From Phragmites australis (Eukaryota > Streptophyta > Magnoliopsida > Poales > Poaceae), in contig NC_084922.1 in assembly GCF_958298935.1 (NCBI RefSeq), forward strand, positions 12,030,501-12,094,500: a stretch of 64,000 bases of DNA, read 5' to 3'. The notes below the pieces were generated by a model that did not search any database, was not told where the DNA came from, and saw only the letters and a list, made by a program, of their open reading frames with translations. Both the position numbers and the translations under genes were made by a program. This document shows, in pieces, positions 47,961 through 57,401 of the stretch (within the stretch, counting starts at the first letter, position 1; each line of letters starts with the position of its first letter).

Positions 47961-48308
47961 GGTTGGAGCACGAAACATGCGCCGAATAGAGCGCGGCAAG
48001 AGTCCCTCCCAACAGGGGAGGCTCAAGCTTAAAGAAGGAAGACTGAGCCAAAAGGAGTAAGTGAGTCTGTGGAATGAGTGAAAAAAGCCCCGTCCCCTTA
48101 CCTACCCCTTGGGGTTTATTTTATATAGAGATGGGTAGAGAAAATTACCATCTTGCCTTTGAGATTATGTTACCATCATGTACAGATAAGGTTATTTTTG
48201 ATCCATTGTTACATTTACTTACGTTATACTTATTTAGGAATAATAGTTGTCATAGTATATCGTCATATATCGTCGAGGTATTCATGAGTTGGAGCATTTT
48301 CCCCAACG
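47961..48308 (-). repeat. 5' LTR of the LARD-like element
   Basis: 348 bp counterpart of the LTR at 44590, with many substitutions, so the insertion is old. Confidence 0.85.
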
Positions 48309-48313
48309 CCTTG

Positions 48314-48622
48314 TATTGCACTGCTAGTTATGTTGATTATATGAGAAATCCTGAACTATCTCAGACTCGTAAAATCTGAAAGTAATTTTGGACTCTGGAC
48401 TAGCAATCGGTGAAAACTATCGATGTCAACTTGTGGGCGCAACTGGTGATAGATTTTGGATTCACAACTTACAGACTAATGATAACTTTTTGACATATCA
48501 ATTAGAGCACCCAGTGTAGACTACACTCTTCTGCCCTTTTGAATCTAGAGCTCAAGTTTTGTATTTCCAGTTCAGAAGAACATTGAAGCACATGAAGAGA
48601 AGAACCAGGAATGTATATGCGT
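48314..48622. other. Spacer, no gene recognised
   Basis: AT-rich sequence between the LARD-like element and a hAT-like MITE. No motif seen. Confidence 0.5.
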
Positions 48623-48630
48623 GTCTTGTG

Positions 48631-49218
48631 TAGGGGTGGCAACAGGTCGGGTTGGGGTTAAGTGGAGCGAGAACGCACCTGATCCGAAACCCGAGACAAC
48701 AAAGTTGACCCGACCCTGAAATACTTATCGGGTGCAAAACTAACCCCGACCCCACCCCGTCTTGGCGGGAGCCCGACACTTGACAGGGACCCGAAACCCG
48801 TGGAGGAGCTGCGGCTAGATCTAGATCTATATCTGCGACAGCACGGCCATGGCGTGCGACTGTGCAGCCGGGGCAGCGGCTGGGGCATAGCGCGTGGTTC
48901 TCGACGGCGTGCGATGACGTGTAGCTGTGCGGCTGGGGTATGTGAGGCTTGGGCGCGAGCGAATGTACGCGGCTGTGCTGGTGGAGGCCGACAACGGTAG
49001 GATGGGATTTCGGGGCCTGTGGTGGAATGGGCCTCGGGTTTCGATGGAATGGGCTTTGGGTTTCAGGACCCATAAGGTATCCACAGGTCTAAAAATAATC
49101 TCAAACCTAAGTCAGGTCGAGGACCCAACCCAATAGCCCCACAAGACAATTTTAACACCTAACCCACTCTCACATGTCTAAAACCTGTGGGTCCCGATCC
49201 AACCCACTGCACCCCTTA
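48631..49218. mobile_element. hAT-like MITE of the GGGTCGGGT type, 588 bp
   Basis: The left end, TAGGGGTGGCAACAGGTCGG, pairs with TAAGGGGTGCAGTGGGTTGG from the right end on the opposite strand. It is flanked by GTCTTGTG (48623-48630) and ATCTTGCG (49219-49226), a 6/8 duplication. Termini and subterminal GGGTTGGG words resemble the element at 7554-8709, so they are probably one family. Confidence 0.7.
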
Positions 49219-49226
49219 ATCTTGCG

Positions 49227-49532
49227 TCATCAATATTTGTCTCTTGTGGGCTAGTGGCCACGGCCCACTTCACCAGGCTGGCCGCCTTGCCAACAATTCT
49301 TTCCATCAGCCTCACCAGAAAATATTGGGCTGTCGTTTGATTTCTCAGGCCCAAATGTACATCCTCACCCAAGGCCGAAATCATGAAGCCCAATGCGAAT
49401 AAGGCTCATGAGCCAAAGCAGATGCTGCAGCGCACTATGAATAGATATCCACAGAATGGGAGCCACGAGCCGCTGCGCCCTCGGGAATGGGATTCCCAGC
49501 CCATCCGTTCCATTCCAGTGGGGCGTGGGCCA
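49227..49532 (+). promoter_or_regulatory. Former PPO1 upstream region with GGCCCA-type motifs
   Basis: GTGGGCTAG, ACGGCCCACTT, TTGGGCTGTC, CAGGCCCAAATG and GAAGCCCAATG occur between 49245 and 49400. These site-II-like motifs are typical of plant housekeeping promoters. The gene they precede is now broken. Confidence 0.35.
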
Positions 49533-51122
49533 ATGGCCATCCCCAAGTCCAAACCCGACCAACCAACAACCGCAACGGCATCGCGTCGTCCACTCCGCCG
49601 CGCCGCCGCTCCGACCACTGCGCCACCCCTCGCAGTCCCGCCGTGCCAGCGTACGCTGCGCAGTGGCCAGCAACGCGGCCGAGGCTCCGGCCGCCCTCGG
49701 CACGCGGGTCTCCGCGGACTGCGTCGTCATGGGCGGCGGCATCAGCGGCCTCTGCACCGCGCAGGTGGCACGGATGACTTGGTGTTTGGGGACCCGAACG
49801 CGCCGCGGTTCGTGCTGTGGGAGGGGAAGCTGAGGCCGGTGCCGTCCAAACCCGCTGACCTCCCGTTCTTCGATCTCGTGAGCATCCCTGGCAAGTTCAG
49901 GGCTGGCCTTGGCGCCCTCGGCATTCGCCCCCCTCCTCCAGTCCGTGCTCTCCCCGTGCTGCATTCTTGATTCTCTGTGCATTTTAATTGTTCAGTTGCC
50001 AATGGGGCTGAACATTTCTGGCGAAGGTTTCAGGGGCGTGAGGAGTCGGTGGAGGAGTTCGTGCGCCGTAACCTCGGTGCTGAGGTCTTTGAGCGCCTCA
50101 TCGAGCCTTTCTGCTCAGGTGCTTATTGTAGTATGCAATGGCTGTCTGTTCTCGTCTGCTGCTTGCATTGATTCTCATAAGTATATAACTGTTTCAATGT
50201 CAACGTAAGGCGTCTATGCTGGTGATCCTTCAAAACTCAGCATGAAGGCTGCGTTTGGGAAGGTGTGGAGGCTGGAAGAGACTGGAGGTAGTATTATTGG
50301 TGGAACCATCAAAACAATTCAGGAGAGGGGCAAGAATCCCAAATAAGAGAACAACACACTTTTCTTTGGTCGCATCAATAGGCCGTTGTATTTGTCTAAT
50401 CCGTTATCGACTCTTGTAGCCGCCTTCCAAAGCCGAAGGGGCAGACAGTTGCATCATTCAGGAAGGGTCTCGCCATGCTTCCAAATGCCATTACATCCAG
50501 GTTTGTTCTCATTGTTTTGTTTATTATTTACGTAGTGAATTAATCATGGATATAGGTGCTGTAGATTGTTCAAATAGATGGATGTCTTAGGTAGACTTAA
50601 TTGATCTTGCTTGTATAATTTAGTTACCATGTCATCACTCTCCAAAGTCATATATATGTTTGGAGAAGGCACTTGCATCGACCATTCGCACAATGTTGAT
50701 ACTTATTTAGGGTAGGATGATCCTGATTTATGTTGCTATCTAAAACTTAGGAGATAGCTTCTAGTCGTCTTTTGAAACATAGATGGCTTCAAATTGTAGA
50801 TAGACATTCCACAAGTGATGGTTTATAGAGCATGCTAGTGTGCAATTCCTTGTAAGTTGTAACTTGGTTGGGAACTAGTAATAATTGGAATGTTGAGATC
50901 TCTGGTATGAAATCATGGCTCAATCCTCACTTAACTTTGTTCATTTACAGGTTGGGCAGTAAAGTTAAACTCTCATGGAAACTCACGAGCATTGCAAAAT
51001 CGGACAGTCAGGGATATGTGTTGGTGTATGAAACACCAAAAGGTGTTGTTTCGGTGCAGGCTAAAAGTGTTATCATGACTATTCCGTCGTATGTTGCTAG
51101 CAACATCTTGCGCCCACTTTCA
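49533..51122 (+). pseudogene. PPO1: Protoporphyrinogen oxidase (chloroplast type), broken 5' half
   Basis: PPO1 oxidises protoporphyrinogen IX, the last shared step of heme and chlorophyll synthesis. Exon 1 (about 49533-49940) has a transit-peptide-like start, then SADCVVMGGGISGLCTAQ, the FAD-binding GxGxxG-type motif. Immediately after, at 49765-49772, about 60 family residues are missing and the frame shifts into DDLVFGDPNAPRFVLWEGKL and PADLPFFDLVSIPGKFRAGL. Exon 2 (50034-50118): SVEEFVRRNLGAEVFERLIE. Exon 3 (50210-50343): [15 protein letters not shown] and [20 protein letters not shown], running into TAA (50344-50346) where a donor is expected. Exon 4 (50420-50500): RLPKPKGQTVASFRKGLAML. 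Exon 5 (50952-51122): LGSKVKLSWKLTS and SVIMTIPSYVASNILRPLS, with an intact GTAAGT donor. The next intron carries a Gypsy element. Later exons are not in the window. Confidence 0.9.
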
Positions 51123-51306
51123 GTAAGTATAAAACTAATCAATTTTCATGTTTACAAAAACTGAAGTACTCTTAGCTTCTTGACAGTCTCTGTGTCACTT
51201 AATTTGGAAATGACCAATCTGGTTATCATTTTAAGTTGTTAAGGAATTAATTCTTTCTGCCAATTTGTTGTCATCATTTCCATTGTTGATGTACTAAAAT
51301 ACTAGT

Positions 51307-51939
51307 TGTCGAATATCTAACTATAAAGTATATACGTATAAGGAATACACCGTATACGGATAGGGTACACCGCGAGCATATTTAATAACTTTGGATATTA
51401 TGGAACCGAATCTACGGTGCCTAATACACCCGGAAATCTAGAAGTTGTATACTAGGAAACTCTCGATTGGTTACCTAACTCGAGTACAACTAGTATTTTG
51501 GGCGGATCTATTTGTTTTGTCTTGGCGGATAAGATGAATGACTCCTTATCGATTACGGTTGGATAGAAGAAGGTACATTAGCCCTATATAAGGCGGTACA
51601 TCAGCCCTATATAAGGCGAAGACCCAGACCCCCGGAGGGAGAGGACGACCGCAACTCAAGGCATACACATCTCGACGCGAGCACCAAGATCATAGGAGAT
51701 ACTCAATGACTTCATCTCTAGTTTAATTTAGATCCGATCTACTCTTTGTAATAGGTCTAGCCCCATTGCTTGTACACGAGAGAATACATATACATCAATA
51801 TCCATACAGGACATAGGGTGTTATTCTAATCGGATGCCCGAACCTGTCTACATCGTGTCTCTCGTTTCTTACTCGATCCCTGATAAAAGAAGATAACCCC
51901 GTTATTTACGGACACATTGTCGGGAACGAATCTTCGACA
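51307..51939 (+). repeat. 5' LTR of the Gypsy element
   Basis: 633 bp with perfect short inverted ends TGTCG (51307-51311) and CGACA (51935-51939). CAGGACATAGGGTGTTATTC and CCCGAACCTGTCTACATCG near 51810-51850 are typical R-U5 phrases of grass Gypsy LTRs. Confidence 0.88.
51573..51618 (+). promoter_or_regulatory. Duplicated TATA module in the LTR
   Basis: A 23-bp unit containing CCCTATATAAGGCG is tandemly duplicated (51573-51595 and 51596-51618, one difference), giving two TATATAA boxes ahead of the presumed R region. Confidence 0.75.
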
Positions 51940-51941
51940 GC

Positions 51942-51960
51942 TGGCGCGTCAGGTAGGGGC
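51942..51960 (+). other. Primer-binding region of the Gypsy element
   Basis: TGGCGCGTCAGGTAGGGGC starts two bases after the LTR end, the position and style of primer-binding sites in RIRE2-like grass Gypsy elements. I have not matched it to a specific tRNA. Confidence 0.7.
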
Positions 51961-51985
51961 CTTCTTCTGCCCTTCAGGATCGATT

Positions 51986-53701
51986 ATGTCTCGAGTGCAC
52001 GTTTACATCGGATTCTCCGACGCCGGCTTCTACGACCACTATGAATCGGCGGAGGTTGTCTATGCATCACCTCTAGCCTGATCGGAGATTACATTCGGAA
52101 CTATGATTTTTCGCTAGGACGATCAGGGTGAACTTATCCACATCTATATTCTCGAGTCCAGCCCATTGGATGCATACTGCGAGGTGGGACACATTGAGTG
52201 AAATCCCATGGAGCTCAACGTTATACAATTCATGGACACCGACAGCGACGGTGAAAGTCACGAGAGTGGCAACAATGGCTCCATCGACAGCCAAAGCAGT
52301 CGAACAGATCGATTTGTGTTCATAGCCGGAGGTGTCGTGGTGCACCCCCAGACCCGACCATGGACGATCTAAAAACACTGTGGTGAATGATGGTGCCAGA
52401 ATTCCTAAGGATCCAGCAACAGTAGCCGCCGCCCATGGTACTGGCATTGCTGGAAATATACCACCACAGACGTCTGCGGTAGAGCCTTGCGTGCCCCTAA
52501 CACAACCCTTCATCGATGGATTGCAGGAGGTCAGGTGTCTCCTGGCCTTCAACGACGACTCCATGTGTGCACACCCCCACCAGTAGTGGTCCCAAAATCG
52601 AGGAATAAACTTCCTCAGGACAGCCATCACGAGGCTTCATCGGCTCAACCGCAGCCAAGCCTCGACAGTGGTGTTTTCAGTACTCCAGAGGCTAATGTCC
52701 AGGAAGCTCATCTGATTTCAAGATCTTTTCTTGAGTTGGATTCGATGAATCCCTTAACCCTTATGGTTAACCTGGTCAAGACTTTACTCGATTCGGCTTA
52801 GATCCAATCTGCTCGAGTAAACAATCCTAGCGACTCTAGGCACCACAGCTGGCAAGGTGTTAGTTCAAGGAGCCACGAGCACGGACGCTCTCGAGTGGCG
52901 TGATCGCAAGCAGGAAGCTCGGGAGGTCGACCTCGATTACAACCTTGTAGGTTGAACTGCAACCGCCCCTTCCATAGACGTAAGAATCAGGAAGACTTAA
53001 GGAATCACATTCCTCGTGAGGATGATCGACGTTACAACGAACACATATCTTCAGGACGGAACGGTCGATGTGACCCCCCTTTGAAGGGATAGGTGTGATA
53101 GTCCACCCTCGTCTCCTCCTGAAGGATTCGACGGAGGCTGTGAAATTTTCGTACATGAGCTTCAATCGATACGGTGGACTGAGAAGTTCAAAGCGGACCT
53201 GATCTAGAAGTAGGACGGGAAGCTTAACCCTAACGAGTGGTTACAGATCTATATCACTGTTATTCAAGCAGCCGGCGGTAACAACAGGGTGATGGCCAAT
53301 TATCTATTAACCGCCCTCGATGGACCTGTGAGGTCCTAGTTTCTTAACCCGCCGCCCAACTTGATTTGTTCATGGGCCGAACTGAAGGTTCAATTCATTG
53401 TAAACATTTAGGGTACGTTAGAGCGTCCAGGGACAGAAAACGATCTTCATCAACTGACTCAGGGTAGGGATGAATCCCTTCGAGGCTTCATTCGCAGGTT
53501 CAGTGACAGGCGTAATACGATCTCAGATATCTCCGACCAGTCAGTCATCATCACCTTCAAGCGAGGCGTAAGGACACGGATCTGGTCAGGAAGCTGGCTA
53601 CCCGAAAAATTCATATTGTTAAGGACGAAGCACGAAGTAGCCAAAGACAGCCTCTTTCTCGGCAGCAGCAATGCCTGCATCAACTTAAGAGCAGCACCTT
53701 G
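51986..53701 (+). pseudogene. Gypsy gag, degraded and truncated
   Basis: It starts near MSRVHVYIGFSDAGFYDHYE. The Gag core is readable at 53230-53600: EWLQIY-like NEWLQIYIT (frame-shifted), IQAAGGNNRVMANYLLTALD, WAELKVQFIVN, LHQLTQGRDESLRGFIRRFS and LVRKLATRKIHIVKDEA. Many stops and shifts break it. The gag C-terminus and zinc knuckle, which should follow, are missing where the reverse-strand long LTR begins, which points to a deletion at that junction. Confidence 0.75.
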
Positions 53702-56244
53702 AGTACGAAGGTATTCGTAAGACTTACACAATATAGATATATAATATTTCGACTCTAAGGATTATGCATTGAGTTGTTAGTAAGGACATGCCATAAGGTT
53801 AAGTAAAACATATGCGGTAGGCAACCGAGACATATATGTGTGAGCACCTATACTTAACCAAACATGCCATTCTATCCTGCAATAACCAACTGAACATAAA
53901 TGGAACTGTAACATAAATGTAACATACGTATTTGAACATATAAGAAAACTGAACCAACTCATCCATCACCATAATAACTGAATCATCAACCATATATCAG
54001 AACTATCACCCATAAACGAGAACTCTACGACCGGGTGCAAATGAAACAATAGCATGCTCATGACCGAGAGCGCGGCAGTTCGAACTGTTTATACACCCAG
54101 TAGGGGATACTCCTGGACCCACACGACACGAGGACCATACGGCTTGCGCCACCCGCTAAAGTGCACACAAGGGGTACTCATGACAACCTTTCCCAACCAG
54201 TCCTAACCGTGTGGATCGTGCATCGCTCGACGCGGCGATACTAGAACTATTTCCGGAGCAAACTACTACCACTTACAAGCCCGCTCGCTCACACCGTCGA
54301 TGTTCAAACTCACAAAGCCACAACTGCGAAGGTATTCGGCTCGCCTTATCATTAGATCGGCATGTGGTGAGTAAGGTAAGTGTTAAAGCCAACTACCCTG
54401 ACAATTGGCCTTAAACGATGCAAACGGTCTACAGTGCCTGGGTTCCTCTCCCGAATTGCACCAAGGACTTTCCTTCGAGCAGACGCCACCCCTAACACCG
54501 CTCACATCTCATCTCATACTCACCGCTTATCCAACTAACATCCACATAATCATATACGTGAACAAGTAGTAAGCCCTAAGCTCGCGAACAACAGTCGAAC
54601 CATTGCTCGTCTTCTACCGAGGACCTATGCATTGCTAAGCATTTTGATCGACTTTTAGACATTTACCACGTTACCAAGACTACAAGGATATAGATGAACA
54701 ATTTAAAGTAGGGATTATGCAATCAACATAGGTTTTACCATAAAACCCGACATCGACTCGCTATACATGCAAACTTATACATAAGCATACTTTATCAATA
54801 TTTAGATTTCATTCAATTCGACAAATGTGCAATATGATAGATGCTTGCCTTGCCTTGATGCTCAGGTGGCTGCCTAAAGTTACCCACGCAACACTTACAG
54901 AAATCCAGAAGATTGGAGTCGTCTTCGACCACAGTCGCGTCCTGCTCTGGTTCCTTGTTTGCTAAACAAGAACGCGTGTAATGATGAGCATGAATGAATG
55001 CAACAAGGTATGTCACAATGCTCAATAATATGCTAGAAGTATAAGATATGCGAATCAATGCAATACTAAATGATCTAAACAAAATCCGGAAAAATAGCAG
55101 CAATCCGGAGTATCCGGGTTCGGACCCTCCGGGTGAACCTCCGGAAGAGGCGCTCGGTTGCTGCCTTTTTGCTTGTCTGACTCGGAGTATTCGGGAAAAT
55201 TCGGAATATCCGGGTTCCGAAGCCTCCAGGTCATCCTCCGGTGAAGGCTCTCGGTTAGCCACTATTGTAACTTAACCCAGAACCTTCGGGCTGGTCCGGA
55301 CTATCCGAGATGTGCCGGACACTCCGAGTGAGGCTCCGGGAGAGGCTCTCTGTTATTCGTTAACGTAGCTACCCAGAGTCTCCGGGCTTACCCGAATTAT
55401 CCGAGTGATATAGACTTGAGTTCTTCCACAACTTTTCCCCTCGGTGATTCGACTCACTTTACAAATCTGTGCTACACAAACATGTATATGCCCTATCCAA
55501 AGGATTCTAAACCTATCTTGCATTCTAAACCCTAACCAATTTTGAACACAATTCGATGGACGATTTCTGCTGAACCCGGAGTATCTGGGTGAGGCCGGAA
55601 TATCCGGTCAGCCCAGAAAACTGCTCTCGAGTGGATTTTTGGTCGATTCGAGTTGCGATCTTTTCCAAACCTAAAGGGAACATGTTAGAGTCCAAGGGTC
55701 CTGGAACTTACTCATCAACTAGCAATACGATTCTAGAGCTCATATTCACCCTAAACTCCATTTTTCTCCAAAAAGCTCAAGAACGCCAAAAACTTCAAGA
55801 ACTACTCGAATCTTCCACGAAAATGAAAATAAATTGGATAGATGAGCAGCTCATGAACTAGAGAATGCCTTGACCTCACCACATGCATACCTTGGCCTTG
55901 CTCCTAGAGAGAGAAATCCAAGGGAGAGAGAGAGTTAGAGAGGGGAGTGAGGGAGAGGGGGTGAGCTGCAGCTGCAAGGTGGAGGCGTGGGGAGTGAGGG
56001 AGGAGAGAGAGAGAGCAGGTGGGGCTGCCTACTTGAGTGGTTGGGATGATGGGCTCACATATTAGATAAAAGAGGTATTTTCCAATGCGATTTCTATTCT
56101 TTTCTCTTCCAATTTCCTTTCTCTCATCCAATTGGCTTTTAACGAAGTGTATTAGCATTCCGAATTACAATTACACAAAATTAAATATAATGCTTAAAAA
56201 GCATGATTATGCTTAATGCGTGATTAAGGATTTGGGACATGACA
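53702..56244 (-). mobile_element. Long LTR (2.5 kb), reverse orientation, truncated, inserted in gag
   Basis: In the minus sense it starts TGTCATGTCCCAAATCCTTA at 56244 and runs to 53702, where it stops in the TAAGTCTTACGAATACC/TACTCA block that lies about 80 bp before the end of its homologue at 40332-42736. The shared blocks establish one family (probably Tekay/Del-like). Bases 55080-55400 have a striking CCGGA/TCCGGGT-rich stretch in place of the GGTCTGACCG-like stretch of the other copy. The right flank is GTCAA but no matching duplication occurs on the left, so the left end was lost together with gag sequence. A CT-rich tract (GA-rich on plus) lies at 55905-56010. No proteins. Confidence 0.7.
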
Positions 56245-56579
56245 GTCAACTTGTCTCTGATCGGGCCTACTCGATACCTCAAATGGTCCGAAGTTACTAT
56301 CACCTTTAATCAAGTCGACCACCCAGCCGCGAGTCCACACCCTGGTCGGTATACGGTTGTAGTCCAGCTGCTATCCTCAATATCAAAGTTACTCGAACCT
56401 TGATTGACGGGGGTAGTTCGCTTAACCTCATCTTTCTCAAGACTTTAGACAAGATGGATGTCGGTGGATGAACACTGCAAGCAGGGATCCTGAGGGATCC
56501 CTTTGAGATTCGGCCGGGGGTTGATCCTGGAAGTACCTCGTACCGAGATTAATGCGAGTGGGACTTAGGCAGGATGGAT

Positions 56580-57401
56580 TGTCAGCTAGTAGAAATGAAT
56601 GCACTAAGAATTTAGACAGGTTCAGGCCGCGCGGAGGCGTAATACCCTACTCCTGTGTGTCCAGTATGTTGTCAATGCTCCTCTCCTTTCGTCTCCCTCT
56701 TTCTCTCTTTTTTTTAAAGTGCTTCCCCTTTATCTACCGGGGGGAGGCCCTTCAGGGAGTGCCCAGAACGAGGGCATAAGTTCCTGTAAACAATAAATGG
56801 AAAGTGATCATCATTAGTCAACAGTTGATGTTACAGAGGGTTGAAAATACATCCCTCAGATGGTTCCATCTGTCTTCGCGTTCCAGCTTTAGCAGGCGCA
56901 GGGGCACCCACCGGCCAGTTTCTGAGTATTCTCTCATGCCCGTTTGGTCAGAGTAGGTCTGACGCGGTCTGATGTAATAGGGCGATAAGCCTCGAGCCCA
57001 TCAAAGATATCTTCAAGTTGTTTTTCTTCATGGGCCCTGCGAGGGGACATGCGATGGGACCTGCCGTATTAATTGTGCCAATGCCTTTCTGCCAGGCGGC
57101 GGTAGGGACTGACGTATTCAGAACGGCAGGCGTGGGGGAGAGTGGTTGGATGTGACCGTCCACGCTCCTCATTAAATGCGGTATCGGGCCTCCCACCAAC
57201 CGACACCTCATCGTGGAGTCCTTGCGGGGTCCACCGGAATGGGGCTTGCCGGGTGCTCGGGGACCAACTGTTCTTGACCCCGAGCACCCACTCCCGGACC
57301 GTGCTTCCCTCGGGGAGGTGGTCTCCGACGGAAGACGCCGTGTGGTACCGCGCTGTCCTGGCCTCGGGACTCGGGAACCCCCGGATCCCATATCACTGAC
57401 A
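56580..57401 (-). mobile_element. Solo LTR (822 bp) of another Gypsy-type family, in protease region
   Basis: In the minus sense it starts TGTCAGTGATATGGGATCCG at 57401 and ends CTAGCTGACA at 56580. Near its end it has GTAGGGTATTACGCC and GGCCTGAACCTGTCTAAA, a common U5 phrase in grass LTRs. ATGGA at 56574-56578 and 57402-57406 is an exact target duplication if one extra T at the left junction is allowed. The host protease/linker frame is interrupted and resumes downstream. Confidence 0.82.

Larger units (their letters stand above)
44590..48308 (-). mobile_element. Pol-less LTR retrotransposon (LARD-like), 3.7 kb
   Basis: Two related LTRs in direct orientation flank about 3 kb that lacks recognisable gag, protease, RT or integrase. 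Flanks CCTCG (44585-44589) and CCTTG (48309-48313) are a 4/5 target duplication. In the minus sense the LTR starts TGTTGGGGAAAATAC at 44957 (CGTTGGGG in the other copy). Beside the 5' LTR (47961) lies TTGGCGCCATCCATGG, a plausible primer-binding region. The interior holds two tandem arrays (45101-45600 and 47139-47440) and a plus-strand ORF antisense to the element (46135-46461). It is probably mobilised in trans by a Gypsy element; the family is not identified. Confidence 0.78.

Noticed and set aside
49365..49982. 205-codon minus-strand frame opposite the PPO1 exon
   Set aside because: Mirror of the GC-rich PPO1 exon 1; the plus strand has clear PPO1 motifs.
53702..56244. Considered as the other LTR of the Gypsy element at 51307
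   Set aside because: Opposite orientation, different termini (TGTCATG versus TGTCGAA) and different length; it is a nested insertion of another family.
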